A DNA stretch of 64,000 nt from Bacteroidota bacterium (GTDB taxonomy: Bacteria > Bacteroidota > Ignavibacteria > Palsa-1295): the NCBI GenBank assembly GCA_030706745.1, contig JAUZNX010000012.1, forward strand, positions 38,714-102,713, written 5' to 3'. A program made the position numbers and the translations under genes. The notes below the pieces were generated by a model. The model was not told where the DNA came from. It made no database searches and worked only from the letters and a program-made list of their open reading frames with translations. Positions 27,777 to 37,508 of this stretch are shown here, in pieces; position 1 is the stretch's first letter; the number at the start of each line of letters is the position of its first letter.

Positions 27777-29375
27777 ATGACAATTCACACCCCGCCCACG
27801 GAGCACGCGGAAGAGATCAAAGACGCCCTTCGCCATATCGAGGAGGCCGAACGACCGGATGCACTCACCGATCAGGAGCGCGAGCGCCGCAGTTCGCTCG
27901 AAGCGCTCCGCAAACTCGGCGTCGATCCGTTCGCTGCGACTTCATTTGAGCGGACGCGGTTCTCATTCGAGGCCGCCGCACTCTTTGATGAGAACGCTCC
28001 GGACGCCCATCCTACGGCCTCCGTTGCGGGACGGATTATGGGAATTCGCCGTATGGGCAAGGCCAGCTTCATCCATATTCAGGATGAATATGGCAAGATT
28101 CAGCTCTATTTCAAGACGAACGACCTGCCCGACCGCTACGGACTTCTACATTATCTTGATTTCGGGGACATTATCGGCGCGAACGGCTATGTCTTCCGTA
28201 CGCGGACGGGTGAAGTCACGCTGCACGTCGCATCGTTCGAAATTCTCGCCAAAGCCATTCGGCCGTTGCCGGTTGTGAAAGAAGAAACCGATCCCGTAAC
28301 TGGCGAGACGATCCGGCACGATGCCTTCTCCGACAAGGAACTACGGTATCGGCAGCGCTATGTTGATCTCATCGTCAATGCCGATATCCGCAAGACGTTT
28401 CGCACACGGGCAAAGATCATCAGCACCATCCGCCGCTATTTCGATTCGCGTGGTTACCTCGAGGTCGAAACACCGGTGTTGCAGCCGATTTATGGTGGCG
28501 CCTATGCGCGGCCATTCATCACACACCACAACGCGCTCGATTTCGATCTCTTCCTTCGCATTGCTGATGAATTGTATCTCAAGCGATTAATTGTTGGCGG
28601 TCTGGCCGAGGGCGTCTATGAGATTGCGAAAGATTTCCGTAACGAGGGCATGGACAAGAATCACAGCCCCGAATTCACGATGGCTGAAATCTACATCGCA
28701 TACAAAGATTACGAGTGGATGATGGCCTTTACCGACGAGATGCTCGCGGAAGTTGCGCGTGAGGTAACCGGAGGTTCGACACAGGTTGCACAGCCCGATG
28801 GCTCTATCTTAAATTTCACACCGCCATTTCGCCGCCTTTCGATGGTCGATGCGATCGAAGGCGCGACGGGAGTCAACGTCGGCGATATGAATGAGGACGA
28901 GTTGACCATTACCGCGAAGAAGCTTGGGATCGCGCTCGAACCTAGTTCCGGCGCTGGCAAGATCATCGACGAAATCTTCTCCGCAAAGGTCGAGCACACA
29001 CTCATCGAGCCAACATTCATTACCGATTATCCACTTTCGATGTCGCCGCTGGCGAAGAAACATCCAACGAAGGCCGGCCTAGTCGAACGGTTTGAACTGT
29101 ACATTAACGGCCAGGAGCTCGCGAATTCGTTCAGCGAACTGAATGATCCACTCGATCAGCGCGCTCGATTTGTGGAGCAGGCGCGCCTGCGTTCAAAGGG
29201 CGATGAAGAGGCGATGGTACTCGATGAAGACTTTCTGCGTTCGCTCGAATATGGCATGCCGCCCATGGGCGGTCTTGGCTTCGGCGTTGACCGGTTAGTG
29301 ATGATGATGACCGGCGAAGAGTCAATTCGGGATGTGGTACTATTCCCCGCAATGCGCCCGGAACGTACTTCCTGA
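27777..29375 (+). CDS. lysS: Lysyl-tRNA synthetase (class II)
   Basis: 532 residues from ATG 27777 (a TTG at 27726 is possible but adds no domain). An OB-fold anticodon-binding domain (VAGRIMGIRRMGKASFIHIQD) is followed by the class II core: motif 2 FRNEGMDKNHSPEFTMAEIY and motif 3 GMPPMGGLGFGVDRL. It charges tRNA-Lys. The N-terminal extension of about 60 residues before the OB fold (EEIKDALRHIEEAERPDALT) is longer than in E. coli. Confidence 0.95.
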   Translation: MTIHTPPTEHAEEIKDALRHIEEAERPDALTDQERERRSSLEALRKLGVDPFAATSFERTRFSFEAAALFDENAPDAHPTASVAGRIMGIRRMGKASFIHIQDEYGKIQLYFKTNDLPDRYGLLHYLDFGDIIGANGYVFRTRTGEVTLHVASFEILAKAIRPLPVVKEETDPVTGETIRHDAFSDKELRYRQRYVDLIVNADIRKTFRTRAKIISTIRRYFDSRGYLEVETPVLQPIYGGAYARPFITHHNALDFDLFLRIADELYLKRLIVGGLAEGVYEIAKDFRNEGMDKNHSPEFTMAEIYIAYKDYEWMMAFTDEMLAEVAREVTGGSTQVAQPDGSILNFTPPFRRLSMVDAIEGATGVNVGDMNEDELTITAKKLGIALEPSSGAGKIIDEIFSAKVEHTLIEPTFITDYPLSMSPLAKKHPTKAGLVERFELYINGQELANSFSELNDPLDQRARFVEQARLRSKGDEEAMVLDEDFLRSLEYGMPPMGGLGFGVDRLVMMMTGEESIRDVVLFPAMRPERTS

Positions 29376-29479
29376 CGTATCTCCAGCGATATGCATGAGT
29401 TAGGCGGTTTTCATTCATGGATAGATTTTGAGTGGGACCGGTGTTTACCGCTCTTCATTTTCTCTGACGATCCGTTAAT

Positions 29480-30664
29480 ATGATGAATCTTGTCGAGCGC
29501 GAAAAAGCAGCGCTATTTCCAACCTACGATCGGCTTCCGATCGGAGCCGTTACCCATGCGGAAGGTGTCCACATCCATACCGAAGATGGCACGGCATATC
29601 TCGATGCCATTGCCGGGCTTGGGGTGAACGCGCTTGGACATTCGCATCCGGCACTCGTCGCCGCCATTCGCGAGCAAGCGGGCAAGTATTTACATCTTTC
29701 GAATCTTTACCTTCAGGAGCCGCAGGTCGTGCTGGCCGAGAAGCTTGCTCGCGCCTCCGGATTCGAACGCGTCTTCTTTACCAACTCCGGTACGGAGGCG
29801 GTCGAAGGTGCGATCAAAGTAGTCCGTCGCTTCTTCTCCAGTCCCACCAAAACCGAAGTCATTGGAGTGGCAAACGGCTTTCATGGCCGGACTTATGGAC
29901 CGCTTTCGGTCATGGATAAAGCGAAGTATCGCGACAGCTTCGGGCCATTCGTTGCTGATTCCACTTGCATTGCATACGATGCCGCGGCACTTGAGGAGGC
30001 AGTCTCCGCTCGCACGGCGGCTGTTATTATCGAGCCGATCCAGGGCGAAGGCGGCATTGTCGAAATCGATCAGGAGTTCGCCGATATTCTCGTACAGCTT
30101 CGCGCACAGCACAACTTTTTGCTGATTGCGGATGAAATTCAATCCGGCATCGGACGCACGGGCCGCTTCTTCGCTTACGAGCATTATCATCTGAAGCCGG
30201 ACATCGTCGTATGTGCGAAGGCAATCGGTGGAGGTCTGCCGCTTGGCGCAATCCTGGCGCGACGCGAGATTGCGGATGTCATGAAGGCCGGAGTCCATGG
30301 GACCACGTTTGGGGGAAATCCTCTCGCCTGTGTCGCGGGTTCAGTCGTTCTTGATCTCGTAGAGAAGAACTACATGGACAATGCGGCGCATGAAGGCGAG
30401 CATCTAAAAACCCATTTTGAAGCGTTGATGCACCAGCATCCAAAACTGATTCGTGATGTCCGTGGCCGAGGGCTCATGCTCGGCATCGAATTCGCATCCG
30501 GTGCACGTCACGTTCAGAAACATTTGTTCGATCAACATATCATCACCAACGTCACTGCTGGGGAAGTCCTGCGGATGCTGCCCCCGCTTATCTTCGAGCG
30601 CAAACATTCGGATGAGCTACTTGCTGCCATTGAGGGCGCGCTGTCATCGCCCGAATTACACTGA
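29480..30664 (+). CDS. argD: Acetylornithine aminotransferase-like class III aminotransferase
   Basis: 394 residues. PLP-enzyme hallmarks: FFTNSGTEAVEGAIK, NGFHGRTYGPLSV, ADEIQSGIGRTG and the Schiff-base lysine in VVCAKAIGGGLPLGA, then GTTFGGNPLAC. Length and motifs fit ArgD, which makes N-acetylornithine in arginine synthesis and may also act on succinyl-diaminopimelate. No other arg gene is adjacent, so the exact substrate is inferred. Confidence 0.85.
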   Translation: MMNLVEREKAALFPTYDRLPIGAVTHAEGVHIHTEDGTAYLDAIAGLGVNALGHSHPALVAAIREQAGKYLHLSNLYLQEPQVVLAEKLARASGFERVFFTNSGTEAVEGAIKVVRRFFSSPTKTEVIGVANGFHGRTYGPLSVMDKAKYRDSFGPFVADSTCIAYDAAALEEAVSARTAAVIIEPIQGEGGIVEIDQEFADILVQLRAQHNFLLIADEIQSGIGRTGRFFAYEHYHLKPDIVVCAKAIGGGLPLGAILARREIADVMKAGVHGTTFGGNPLACVAGSVVLDLVEKNYMDNAAHEGEHLKTHFEALMHQHPKLIRDVRGRGLMLGIEFASGARHVQKHLFDQHIITNVTAGEVLRMLPPLIFERKHSDELLAAIEGALSSPELH

Positions 30665-30676
30665 GCCACATTTACT

Positions 30677-32017
30677 TTACGCTCGAAGCATCAGCCCTAA
30701 TTGTCTTGCCATTTCCTTCGTCAGAGACTGACGGTCGAATGATTGCACGAACGGCTGATTGACATTGTGCGGCAGGGTGCTCTTTCGCCAGGCGCGATGC
30801 AGTTCGATCAGAGTATCGCTGATCGCTTTGATATCTTTCGGTTTCACTGCGATCCCGGCGCCGTAATCGTGGATGACTTTCTCCGCCTCACTGCGTTCGG
30901 GTACAAGTCCGAGGATGGGTTTGCCGGTGCCGAGATACTCATATAATTTCCCCGGAGCGCTGAGATCATCAGACATGGTCATCCAGAGTACATCACTCGA
31001 TAGCAGAAGTGCAAGGTCCTCGGTATGCGGCAAATAGCCTGTCGCGCGGACGTTGCCGGTCAGGCCTAATTTTTCCGCCACCCGCAGGTACTCGCGTTGC
31101 AGGATACCGGCGAAGACCAATTCCAGATCATCTCCCATCGCTGGCTCGCGTTTGATCGCAAGCTTGGCCGCTTCGAACATCGGAATCGGCGAACGGCCCA
31201 CGTAGAATGCGCCCCCATAGGTCAATCGAAACTTCTCCGGCGAGCGGTACTTATCGACTAATGCGGAGGCAGCGCGAAGGTCTTCGGGATCGTAACCATG
31301 CGGCACGATCGCCACGTCTTCGTGACTTAGAAAATTGTAATCCCGAAGGAGCACTTCCTTCATGCGGCGGCTTGCGACAGTGATCGCATTCGAAGAACGC
31401 AGGCACGCATCTTCGAGCTTGCGCGCATACGCTTTGTGAAATGGTGTCGCGTAGAAGTTGAGAACGGGATTCGAGACCCACGGATCGCGATAATCCATGA
31501 GAAATGGAACATGGTGCCGTCGTCGCAACTCATGGGCAATCAGAAAATCGGTGAAGGGCGGTGCGGTCGTAAACATTGCGTCAATCCGCTCCGTCTTGAA
31601 TATTTCTTCGGCGGCCACCAGTGCAGGTTTCTTCCATTTGATGCGGCTATCGGGCTGATAGATCGTCTGCAACAGCTTCGATCGGATCCGCTGCCATCGC
31701 GCGCTTGGAAGCTTGAGCTGCTTACCGTCCTTTTTCGCCAATCTCGGAGCCGGTGCTCCGGTCTCTGCGGTCCGAACGATGCGGATATGGCCTTTATCGA
31801 TCAGCGGCTGGATTTCCGCCATCAGCGAAAGATCGTGAGCGTAATATGGAGCATCGCCGGCAGTCAGGACAATAGGCCGCCAGCCGAATTGCGTCAAATA
31901 CTTGACGAATTTCAGCGTCCGCTGGACCCCGCTGAGTCCCATCGGCGGAAAGTAGTACGCAATGACGAGTACATTGAGCCCCGGCGGTGCGCCGGGTTCG
32001 AGAAGATCGATATTCAT
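30677..32017 (-). CDS. GT4-type glycosyltransferase
   Basis: 446 residues with a GT-B fold pattern: N-terminal VLVIAYYFPPMGLSGVQRTLKFVKYL, middle DYRDPWVSNPV and AIVPHGYDPEDL, and C-terminal YEYLGTGKPILGLVPERSEAEKVI. Such enzymes transfer sugars from nucleotide-sugars to polysaccharide or lipid acceptors on the cytoplasmic face. It is convergent with argD (12-base gap). The acceptor is unknown. Confidence 0.78.
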   Translation of the reverse strand: MNIDLLEPGAPPGLNVLVIAYYFPPMGLSGVQRTLKFVKYLTQFGWRPIVLTAGDAPYYAHDLSLMAEIQPLIDKGHIRIVRTAETGAPAPRLAKKDGKQLKLPSARWQRIRSKLLQTIYQPDSRIKWKKPALVAAEEIFKTERIDAMFTTAPPFTDFLIAHELRRRHHVPFLMDYRDPWVSNPVLNFYATPFHKAYARKLEDACLRSSNAITVASRRMKEVLLRDYNFLSHEDVAIVPHGYDPEDLRAASALVDKYRSPEKFRLTYGGAFYVGRSPIPMFEAAKLAIKREPAMGDDLELVFAGILQREYLRVAEKLGLTGNVRATGYLPHTEDLALLLSSDVLWMTMSDDLSAPGKLYEYLGTGKPILGLVPERSEAEKVIHDYGAGIAVKPKDIKAISDTLIELHRAWRKSTLPHNVNQPFVQSFDRQSLTKEMARQLGLMLRA

Positions 32018-32047
32018 TCGTACAAAGATAACCGTCTGAACCGAGAT

Positions 32048-32085
32048 TTCCGGGATTATCGGGATTTTGGGATGGAAGATGTTGG
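32048..32085. repeat. Short near-tandem repeat (CGGGATTAT / CGGGATTTT / GGGATGG)
   Basis: Three successive 7-9 base units in the gap between the glycosyltransferase and the DUF4175-like gene. Same style as the other junction repeats, but single-armed. Confidence 0.5.
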
Positions 32086-32267
32086 ACTGACTACCCGCAC
32101 CGATCTCAAATCTTCATCCTCCGGAAGCATACCTCAAATGGATCAAGTAACCAAGTGAAACCGGATTCACAAATCGCATCGCACGATCGCATGCCGTGTC
32201 GGAACGCCCGCACCAACTGGTGAGTTAACTTCTGTGAGGTCAACAGGTCACGGCCTCCCGAACAAAC

Positions 32268-35200
32268 TTGCCGCAAGAACTCTATCACGAATTGTTATCA
32301 CGCCTCTCGCGCCTGCGCCAGCGCCGAGAGTCCGTCGCACTTTGGAGTGGAATATTCAATGGCCTTGCCGCGGCTCTTCTGATCGCACTCGCTGCCATTA
32401 TTGCAGAGCTGCTCGGACATTTTTCAATTGCTGGCAGGACGTGGCTGTTCGGGACCGGACTCCCAGGTGCCATTGCGGCAATCCTGGGGTTTTCACTCGA
32501 CCCGATACTAACCCGCGTTGGGCTTCGTCCACATGCAACCGACGACGAACTTGCTCAGACGATCGGCCGGTATTATCCGACGGTTCGCGACCGCCTTGTC
32601 AACACGCTGCAACTTGCGCGTCCACTTTTCTCGAAGTCTGCCAATCTCCTCGGATCCCCAAGCCTTGCGCTGGCGGCATTTTCCCATACCTACGAATCGG
32701 TGCGGCCACTCGATTTCAACGCAATTGTCGATGATCGTCCCGTGAAACGTGCTGCCCTACTCTTTTGTGTGACGATCGTGCTAGGTTTTGCCGCATTCCT
32801 GGGTGCCGGGCACGACATGCTTGCTGCGAGCACGCGGCTGACTCATTTTCGAACCTTCTACCAAAAGCCGGCGCCATTTACGTTTGTTGTCTCTCCAGGT
32901 AATGCTCGCGTTATGCGCGGCGATTCCGTTCGGATCATTGTCATTACTCGCGGCGAGCAACTTAAATCAATCGAGCTTCGCACACGAGAAGAAGGGCAAA
33001 AGGATTTCGATCCCATTACCCTTCAAGCGATGCCATTAGACTCGGCGCGGATTAAAGCAAGCAGCATCCAAGGAGTTGCGGCCAAAAGCGGCTTTGTCTA
33101 TTCACTTCACGCGCAGCATCCAGTAGAGTACTACGCTGCATCCGGTGAGATCGAGTCGGATCGCTTCAAGGTCAGCGTGCTCGATCATCCGATCGTCCGG
33201 TCGCTGAACGTCGAAGTACAACCTCCGGCGTACACTCGGCAGAAACCGATTACACTTGCCGAGAACATTGGCGATATTTCTGGAGTGACCGGAACACGTG
33301 GAGTCTTCCGCGTGGTCGCGTCGGCTCCGCTCGTCAGAGCCGAAGTCCTTTTTACGTCGGTGGATTCGGTAAAAGATGGGACCAATACCTCTCATGAGAT
33401 CCATGAGTCCCATATTCTTTCTATTCTGGACTCAATTGCCACCGGAGTGCTTAGCTTTACCCGATCCGGGAGCTATCATATCGAGTTGCTCGATCGGGAC
33501 TCCGTTGCCAGCGAGCACCCGATCGAGTATGCAGTCACGATCACGGCGGATGCGCCACCGCAAATCGCGCTGATTGAACCTAGCGTGGGTGCTGGCGAAG
33601 GCCGCGTCGATTTGCCGAGTGACATGCGGTTGGACATGATGGCCCGCATCCACGATGATTACGGCTTCAGTGGCATGCGCCTGGGATACCGGTTGTCAAA
33701 ATCCAAATACGTCGCGCCGGAAACAACCTACAAGTGGTTGACCGTACCGCTTTCAAATTACGCCGCGCAAGATTTGGACGTGCCATACATTTGGAATCTG
33801 ACGCCGCTCGGTATTGGGCCGGAAGACGAAGTCTCCTATGTCATGGAGGTGGCCGATAACGATGCGATCTCGGGTCCGAAGCGGGCACGGACGCCAGAGT
33901 ACACGGTGCGCGTGCCCTCGGTCGAAGAAATTTTTAAGCGCGCCGACGAAGAGGCTAATAAGGCTCAGAAGGATATGGCGGAAGTCAAACGAGATGCCGA
34001 GGACCTGCAAAGAAAGGTGAATGAGACACTCGATGAGATGAAGCAGATGAAAACGACCGATCTCGCGCGGTCGATGCAAGACTTCTCCAAGCAAAAAGAC
34101 GTGCAGCAAATGCTCGAGCGACAAAAGAACTTGAACGATCGCATCGATCAAGTCGCCAAGGACTTGCAGCAAATGACGAAGTCGATGGAACAGCAGCAAG
34201 TGCTCACGCCGGAGACGATGCAAAAGTATCAGGAATTGCAGGAGCTGTTCAAGCAGATCGATTCGCCGGAGTTGAAGAAGGCAATGGAGGACCTTCAGAA
34301 GGCGATGGCGCAGAATGCCGATCCAAAGAAGCTCGCCGAGGCGATGCAGAACATGAAGACGAATGAGGAGCAATTTCGCAAATCGATCGAGCGGACGGCG
34401 AACATCCTCAAGAAGATTCAGGCTGAACAGAAAGTTGATGCGCTGATGAAGAGTGCGAGCGAACTGGCCAAACAAGAGCAGAAAGCGGCAGACTCGACAC
34501 GTTCGAAGCTGGACCAGGGCAAGAAGATGACGCCCGAGGAGAAGGCGGCCGAAGCCCGTAAGCAAGCCGACGCGCAGAAAGAACTCGACCGCATGCGCGA
34601 GGAGATGAAGCAGATCGCCGAGCAAATGAAGAAGTTGCCAGAAAACATGCAGGCTCCCGAGGAGACCAAGGCCGCGGCCCAGGCTCTTGCGGATCCCTCG
34701 ACCGACCACGAGATGGAGCAGGCCCAGCAGGACGCGCAACAAGGCAACATGCCACAGTCAGCGCAACACTCCGAGAATGCTTCAAAGCAAATGAAGCAGG
34801 CGCAACGAAAGCTTGCAGATCTCAAGCGGAAGATGTCCGAGAATGAGCGGCAGCGGACCATGCGCGAGATGAAGCAAATCCGCGATGAGCTAAACCGGCT
34901 TTCGCAGAAAGAAGAGCAGATCAAGAATCAGGCGCATCAGGCCCAGCCGAACTCTAATGTCTTCCGGGACATGGCCGAGCAACAATCGCAGACGAAAGAC
35001 CAACTCGGTCAAACCGCTTCGAAGGCGATGCAACTTGCACAGAAATCGACTTCGGTCACACCCGAAATGGGCAAAGAAATGGGCAAGGCTTTTGCCGACA
35101 TGCAACATGCGGAAGACGCAATGACCGAGCGCAATCAGTCTGGCTCCGAGCAAAATTCGCAGTCGGCCATGAGCTCGCTGAATAAAGCCTCGCAAGCGAT

Positions 35201-35915
35201 GCAGAAGGCGATGCAGCAAATGATGGCGCAAAAAGGACAGAGCGGTCAGGGCGGCTCCGGCGGTGAAGGTGAAGACGGCCAGGAAGGCGAAGGCCAATCT
35301 GGAGAAAGCGGCCAGATGCCTGGACAGAATGGCCAGGGCGGCAGTGCACTTCAGCAATTCATCAGTCAGATTAATAAGCTCGCGCAACAGCAGCAGGCGC
35401 TGAACAATCAGATGCAGGCAATGGCGCAAGGTGCCGGCGGTAGCCAGTCCGCGCAAAAGGAATTAATGCGGCAGCAGGCTGCCATGTCCCGACTACAAGC
35501 CCAGCAGCAAGCGGTCAAGAAATCGCTCGAGCAAATGGCCGATGAGCAACGGCAATCGAGAACTGGAGTCAGTCAGGCTGCCGAAGATCTCCGCAAGATT
35601 GCCGACGAGATGCAGGAGTCCATTGGTGATATGCGCTCGAACGGTATTCGTCCAGAGACAATCCAGCGTCAAGAGCGGATTCTCTCGCGGTTGTTGCAGG
35701 CGCAGCACTCGGTCCATGAACGCGATAAGGACCAGGAGCGCGAATCGAAGCCCGGCCAGAATGTCGTTCGGGAGTCCCCACGCCAACTCGAAATTAATTC
35801 ACCGGAGGGACAGAAGGCGCTGCAGGAAGAGATGCTTCGAACGCGCGAGAATGGTTTTACGCCGGACTACAACGCGCTCATTCGAAAGTATTTCGAGGAG
35901 TTGGAGAAGAAATAG
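32268..35915 (+). CDS. Giant DUF4175-like membrane protein with long coiled coil
   Basis: 1215 residues, TTG start. Two predicted helices near the N terminus (about 26-48 and 55-75) and one near 165-185 are followed by Ig-like beta regions (about 200-540; SLNVEVQPPAYTRQKPI, IHDDYGFSGMRLGYRLSK). From about residue 555 to 1190 the protein is a Gln/Met/Lys/Glu-rich coiled coil, interrupted by a Gly/Gln-rich stretch at about 990-1030 (GQSGQGGSGGEGEDGQEG). The organisation matches large DUF4175 proteins. It is presumably an envelope structural protein; no enzymatic motif was seen. Confidence 0.7.
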   Translation: MPQELYHELLSRLSRLRQRRESVALWSGIFNGLAAALLIALAAIIAELLGHFSIAGRTWLFGTGLPGAIAAILGFSLDPILTRVGLRPHATDDELAQTIGRYYPTVRDRLVNTLQLARPLFSKSANLLGSPSLALAAFSHTYESVRPLDFNAIVDDRPVKRAALLFCVTIVLGFAAFLGAGHDMLAASTRLTHFRTFYQKPAPFTFVVSPGNARVMRGDSVRIIVITRGEQLKSIELRTREEGQKDFDPITLQAMPLDSARIKASSIQGVAAKSGFVYSLHAQHPVEYYAASGEIESDRFKVSVLDHPIVRSLNVEVQPPAYTRQKPITLAENIGDISGVTGTRGVFRVVASAPLVRAEVLFTSVDSVKDGTNTSHEIHESHILSILDSIATGVLSFTRSGSYHIELLDRDSVASEHPIEYAVTITADAPPQIALIEPSVGAGEGRVDLPSDMRLDMMARIHDDYGFSGMRLGYRLSKSKYVAPETTYKWLTVPLSNYAAQDLDVPYIWNLTPLGIGPEDEVSYVMEVADNDAISGPKRARTPEYTVRVPSVEEIFKRADEEANKAQKDMAEVKRDAEDLQRKVNETLDEMKQMKTTDLARSMQDFSKQKDVQQMLERQKNLNDRIDQVAKDLQQMTKSMEQQQVLTPETMQKYQELQELFKQIDSPELKKAMEDLQKAMAQNADPKKLAEAMQNMKTNEEQFRKSIERTANILKKIQAEQKVDALMKSASELAKQEQKAADSTRSKLDQGKKMTPEEKAAEARKQADAQKELDRMREEMKQIAEQMKKLPENMQAPEETKAAAQALADPSTDHEMEQAQQDAQQGNMPQSAQHSENASKQMKQAQRKLADLKRKMSENERQRTMREMKQIRDELNRLSQKEEQIKNQAHQAQPNSNVFRDMAEQQSQTKDQLGQTASKAMQLAQKSTSVTPEMGKEMGKAFADMQHAEDAMTERNQSGSEQNSQSAMSSLNKASQAMQKAMQQMMAQKGQSGQGGSGGEGEDGQEGEGQSGESGQMPGQNGQGGSALQQFISQINKLAQQQQALNNQMQAMAQGAGGSQSAQKELMRQQAAMSRLQAQQQAVKKSLEQMADEQRQSRTGVSQAAEDLRKIADEMQESIGDMRSNGIRPETIQRQERILSRLLQAQHSVHERDKDQERESKPGQNVVRESPRQLEINSPEGQKALQEEMLRTRENGFTPDYNALIRKYFEELEKK

Positions 35916-35959
35916 CGAGCGCGTGCAACAGGTGAATCCCGATACGCCGTTCTTATATC

Positions 35960-36667
35960 TTACAGCCCATATAGGAACGCCACAGCCACCCGAATGTCGC
36001 TGGACTTCGCATCGCCATTATTGATCAGAGACTCCGGAGGTGTTTTATAGACCTTCGAAAGTCCAAGCGCGTAGCCGGCATCGATGCTAAGCATGGTGCG
36101 GTCCGAGAGTTTTTCCATAAAGCCGGCTCCAAAGAAGATCGAAAGGTCCGTCGATGACAGATGGTCCTTAAGACCGGTCGTTGGTTTGACTGAATCGCTG
36201 ACTGTTTCGCTCGCCGACATCAAAAAGCCGATCGAGGGCCCGGCGAAAAGGTACGGCCGAGCATCCCCATTTCCGAATGCGGCGCGCAGCAGGATCGGGA
36301 CTTCCAGATAGGTAAATGTGAAATCGTCGTTGCCCGAGAGATTTGGGTGGCTCTTTGCATGCGAGGCATACTCCTCATGGACGCCCTTCTGATCGATCAT
36401 GGCGCCGGTAGAAATCGCCCACATGTTGTCGAGCCACTCATCGACTTGCACGCCGCCGATGAATCCCGCGCGCATCCCGGTGGAGGAAGCATCAATCGAA
36501 TCATCGACAGATTCACCGGCAAGATTAAGACCGCCTCGCACGCCAATCCACGTATGCGGTGTGGCGGCATGGCGGAGCGTCCGCATGTTGTCGGACTGTG
36601 CTTGAGCCATGCGGCTGAAACCCAGGAGCACAAGAACGAAGGAGAGCGAACGGATAGAAAAAGTCAT
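35960..36667 (-). CDS. Outer-membrane beta-barrel protein (first of tandem pair)
   Basis: 235 residues from ATG 36667, signal peptide cut near MAQAQ. GVRGGLNLAGESVDDS, GFIGGVQVDEWLDNMWAISTGAMIDQKG, LEVPILLRAAFG and AYLFAGPSIGFLMSA-type strands plus a terminal aromatic-rich strand match PorT/OMP_b-brl porin-like barrels. Overall layout and many residues are shared with the next gene upstream (36675-37376), so the two arose by duplication. Small-molecule or structural role unknown. Confidence 0.78.
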   Translation of the reverse strand: MTFSIRSLSFVLVLLGFSRMAQAQSDNMRTLRHAATPHTWIGVRGGLNLAGESVDDSIDASSTGMRAGFIGGVQVDEWLDNMWAISTGAMIDQKGVHEEYASHAKSHPNLSGNDDFTFTYLEVPILLRAAFGNGDARPYLFAGPSIGFLMSASETVSDSVKPTTGLKDHLSSTDLSIFFGAGFMEKLSDRTMLSIDAGYALGLSKVYKTPPESLINNGDAKSSDIRVAVAFLYGL

Positions 36668-36674
36668 AAGACGA

Positions 36675-37376
36675 TCAGATTTGCCACAGCATCCCAATCG
36701 CGAGGCGTATATCACCCGATTTTGCAGTCGAGAGATCGATGAAATTGCTTGCGGTGCGTGGGTTCGACTTGAAGACTTTTGTCAATCCGGCCGCATAACC
36801 GGCATCAAAATAGACCATCTTCGATCCCATCTGCTCCTGGAGACCACCCCCCAAATAAAGCGAAATGTCGGTTGAGGAAGCGAAGGTTTTCACATCCGTG
36901 ATTGGTGGCACCGTGCCATCGACCGCCTCCGAGGCCGACATCAGAATGCCGATCGAGGGGCCAGCGAAGAGATAGGGCTTGAAATCACCGTAGCCAAATG
37001 TTGCCTTCGCAACGATCGGGATTTCGATATAACTCAAGGTGAAATCATCCTTGCCACCATACGCAATGGGCGTAGTCGGTGGCGTCTGACTCAGCGAGGC
37101 CGAATCATATTGCTGATGCGTGCCCTTTTGATTGAAGAGCAATCCCACACTAAGCGCCCAGGAATCGCTGAGGGAGTAATCATATTGGGCTCCGAACGAT
37201 GGTCCGATCCGGAAGCCGGTCGATGCCCCGCCGGGCAAAATATCAACGGACTCATTCGCGATGTTGATACCGGCGCGAACACCGAACCAATTCGACGAAT
37301 ATTGAGCCGCGACGGGTGATGAGCAGGTGCTCGCGAAGATGACGATTAGTAGAAAAGAAGCGAAGTACTTTTGCAT
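36675..37376 (-). CDS. Outer-membrane beta-barrel protein (second of tandem pair)
   Basis: 233 residues with signal peptide (cut near SPVAAQ). GVRAGINIANESVDILPGG, ALSVGLLFNQKGTHQQYDS, LSYIEIPIVAKATFGYGDFK and PYLFAGPSIGILMSASEAVDG are the paralogous barrel strands. Its stop lies 7 bases before the start of the downstream paralogue, so the pair is one transcription unit. Divergent from the GH18/NodB/GT2 gene. Confidence 0.78.
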   Translation of the reverse strand: MQKYFASFLLIVIFASTCSSPVAAQYSSNWFGVRAGINIANESVDILPGGASTGFRIGPSFGAQYDYSLSDSWALSVGLLFNQKGTHQQYDSASLSQTPPTTPIAYGGKDDFTLSYIEIPIVAKATFGYGDFKPYLFAGPSIGILMSASEAVDGTVPPITDVKTFASSTDISLYLGGGLQEQMGSKMVYFDAGYAAGLTKVFKSNPRTASNFIDLSTAKSGDIRLAIGMLWQI

Positions 37377-37508
37377 AGATCATGCAATATAACATGCAAA
37401 TTCCCCGGGCCCACAAATTTCGTTTTTTTTTGCTGTCTGCAAATTTCTTGGACGAACCTCGCGGAGCGTCGCCGAACCTTGATTTTTAGATATTTGTAGT
37501 TGCCTGAT

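Noticed and set aside
33753..34742. Leu-rich minus-strand frame inside the DUF4175-like gene
   Set aside because: A shadow of the coiled-coil gene in another frame (low-complexity Leu/His/Arg composition); the plus-strand gene is well supported.
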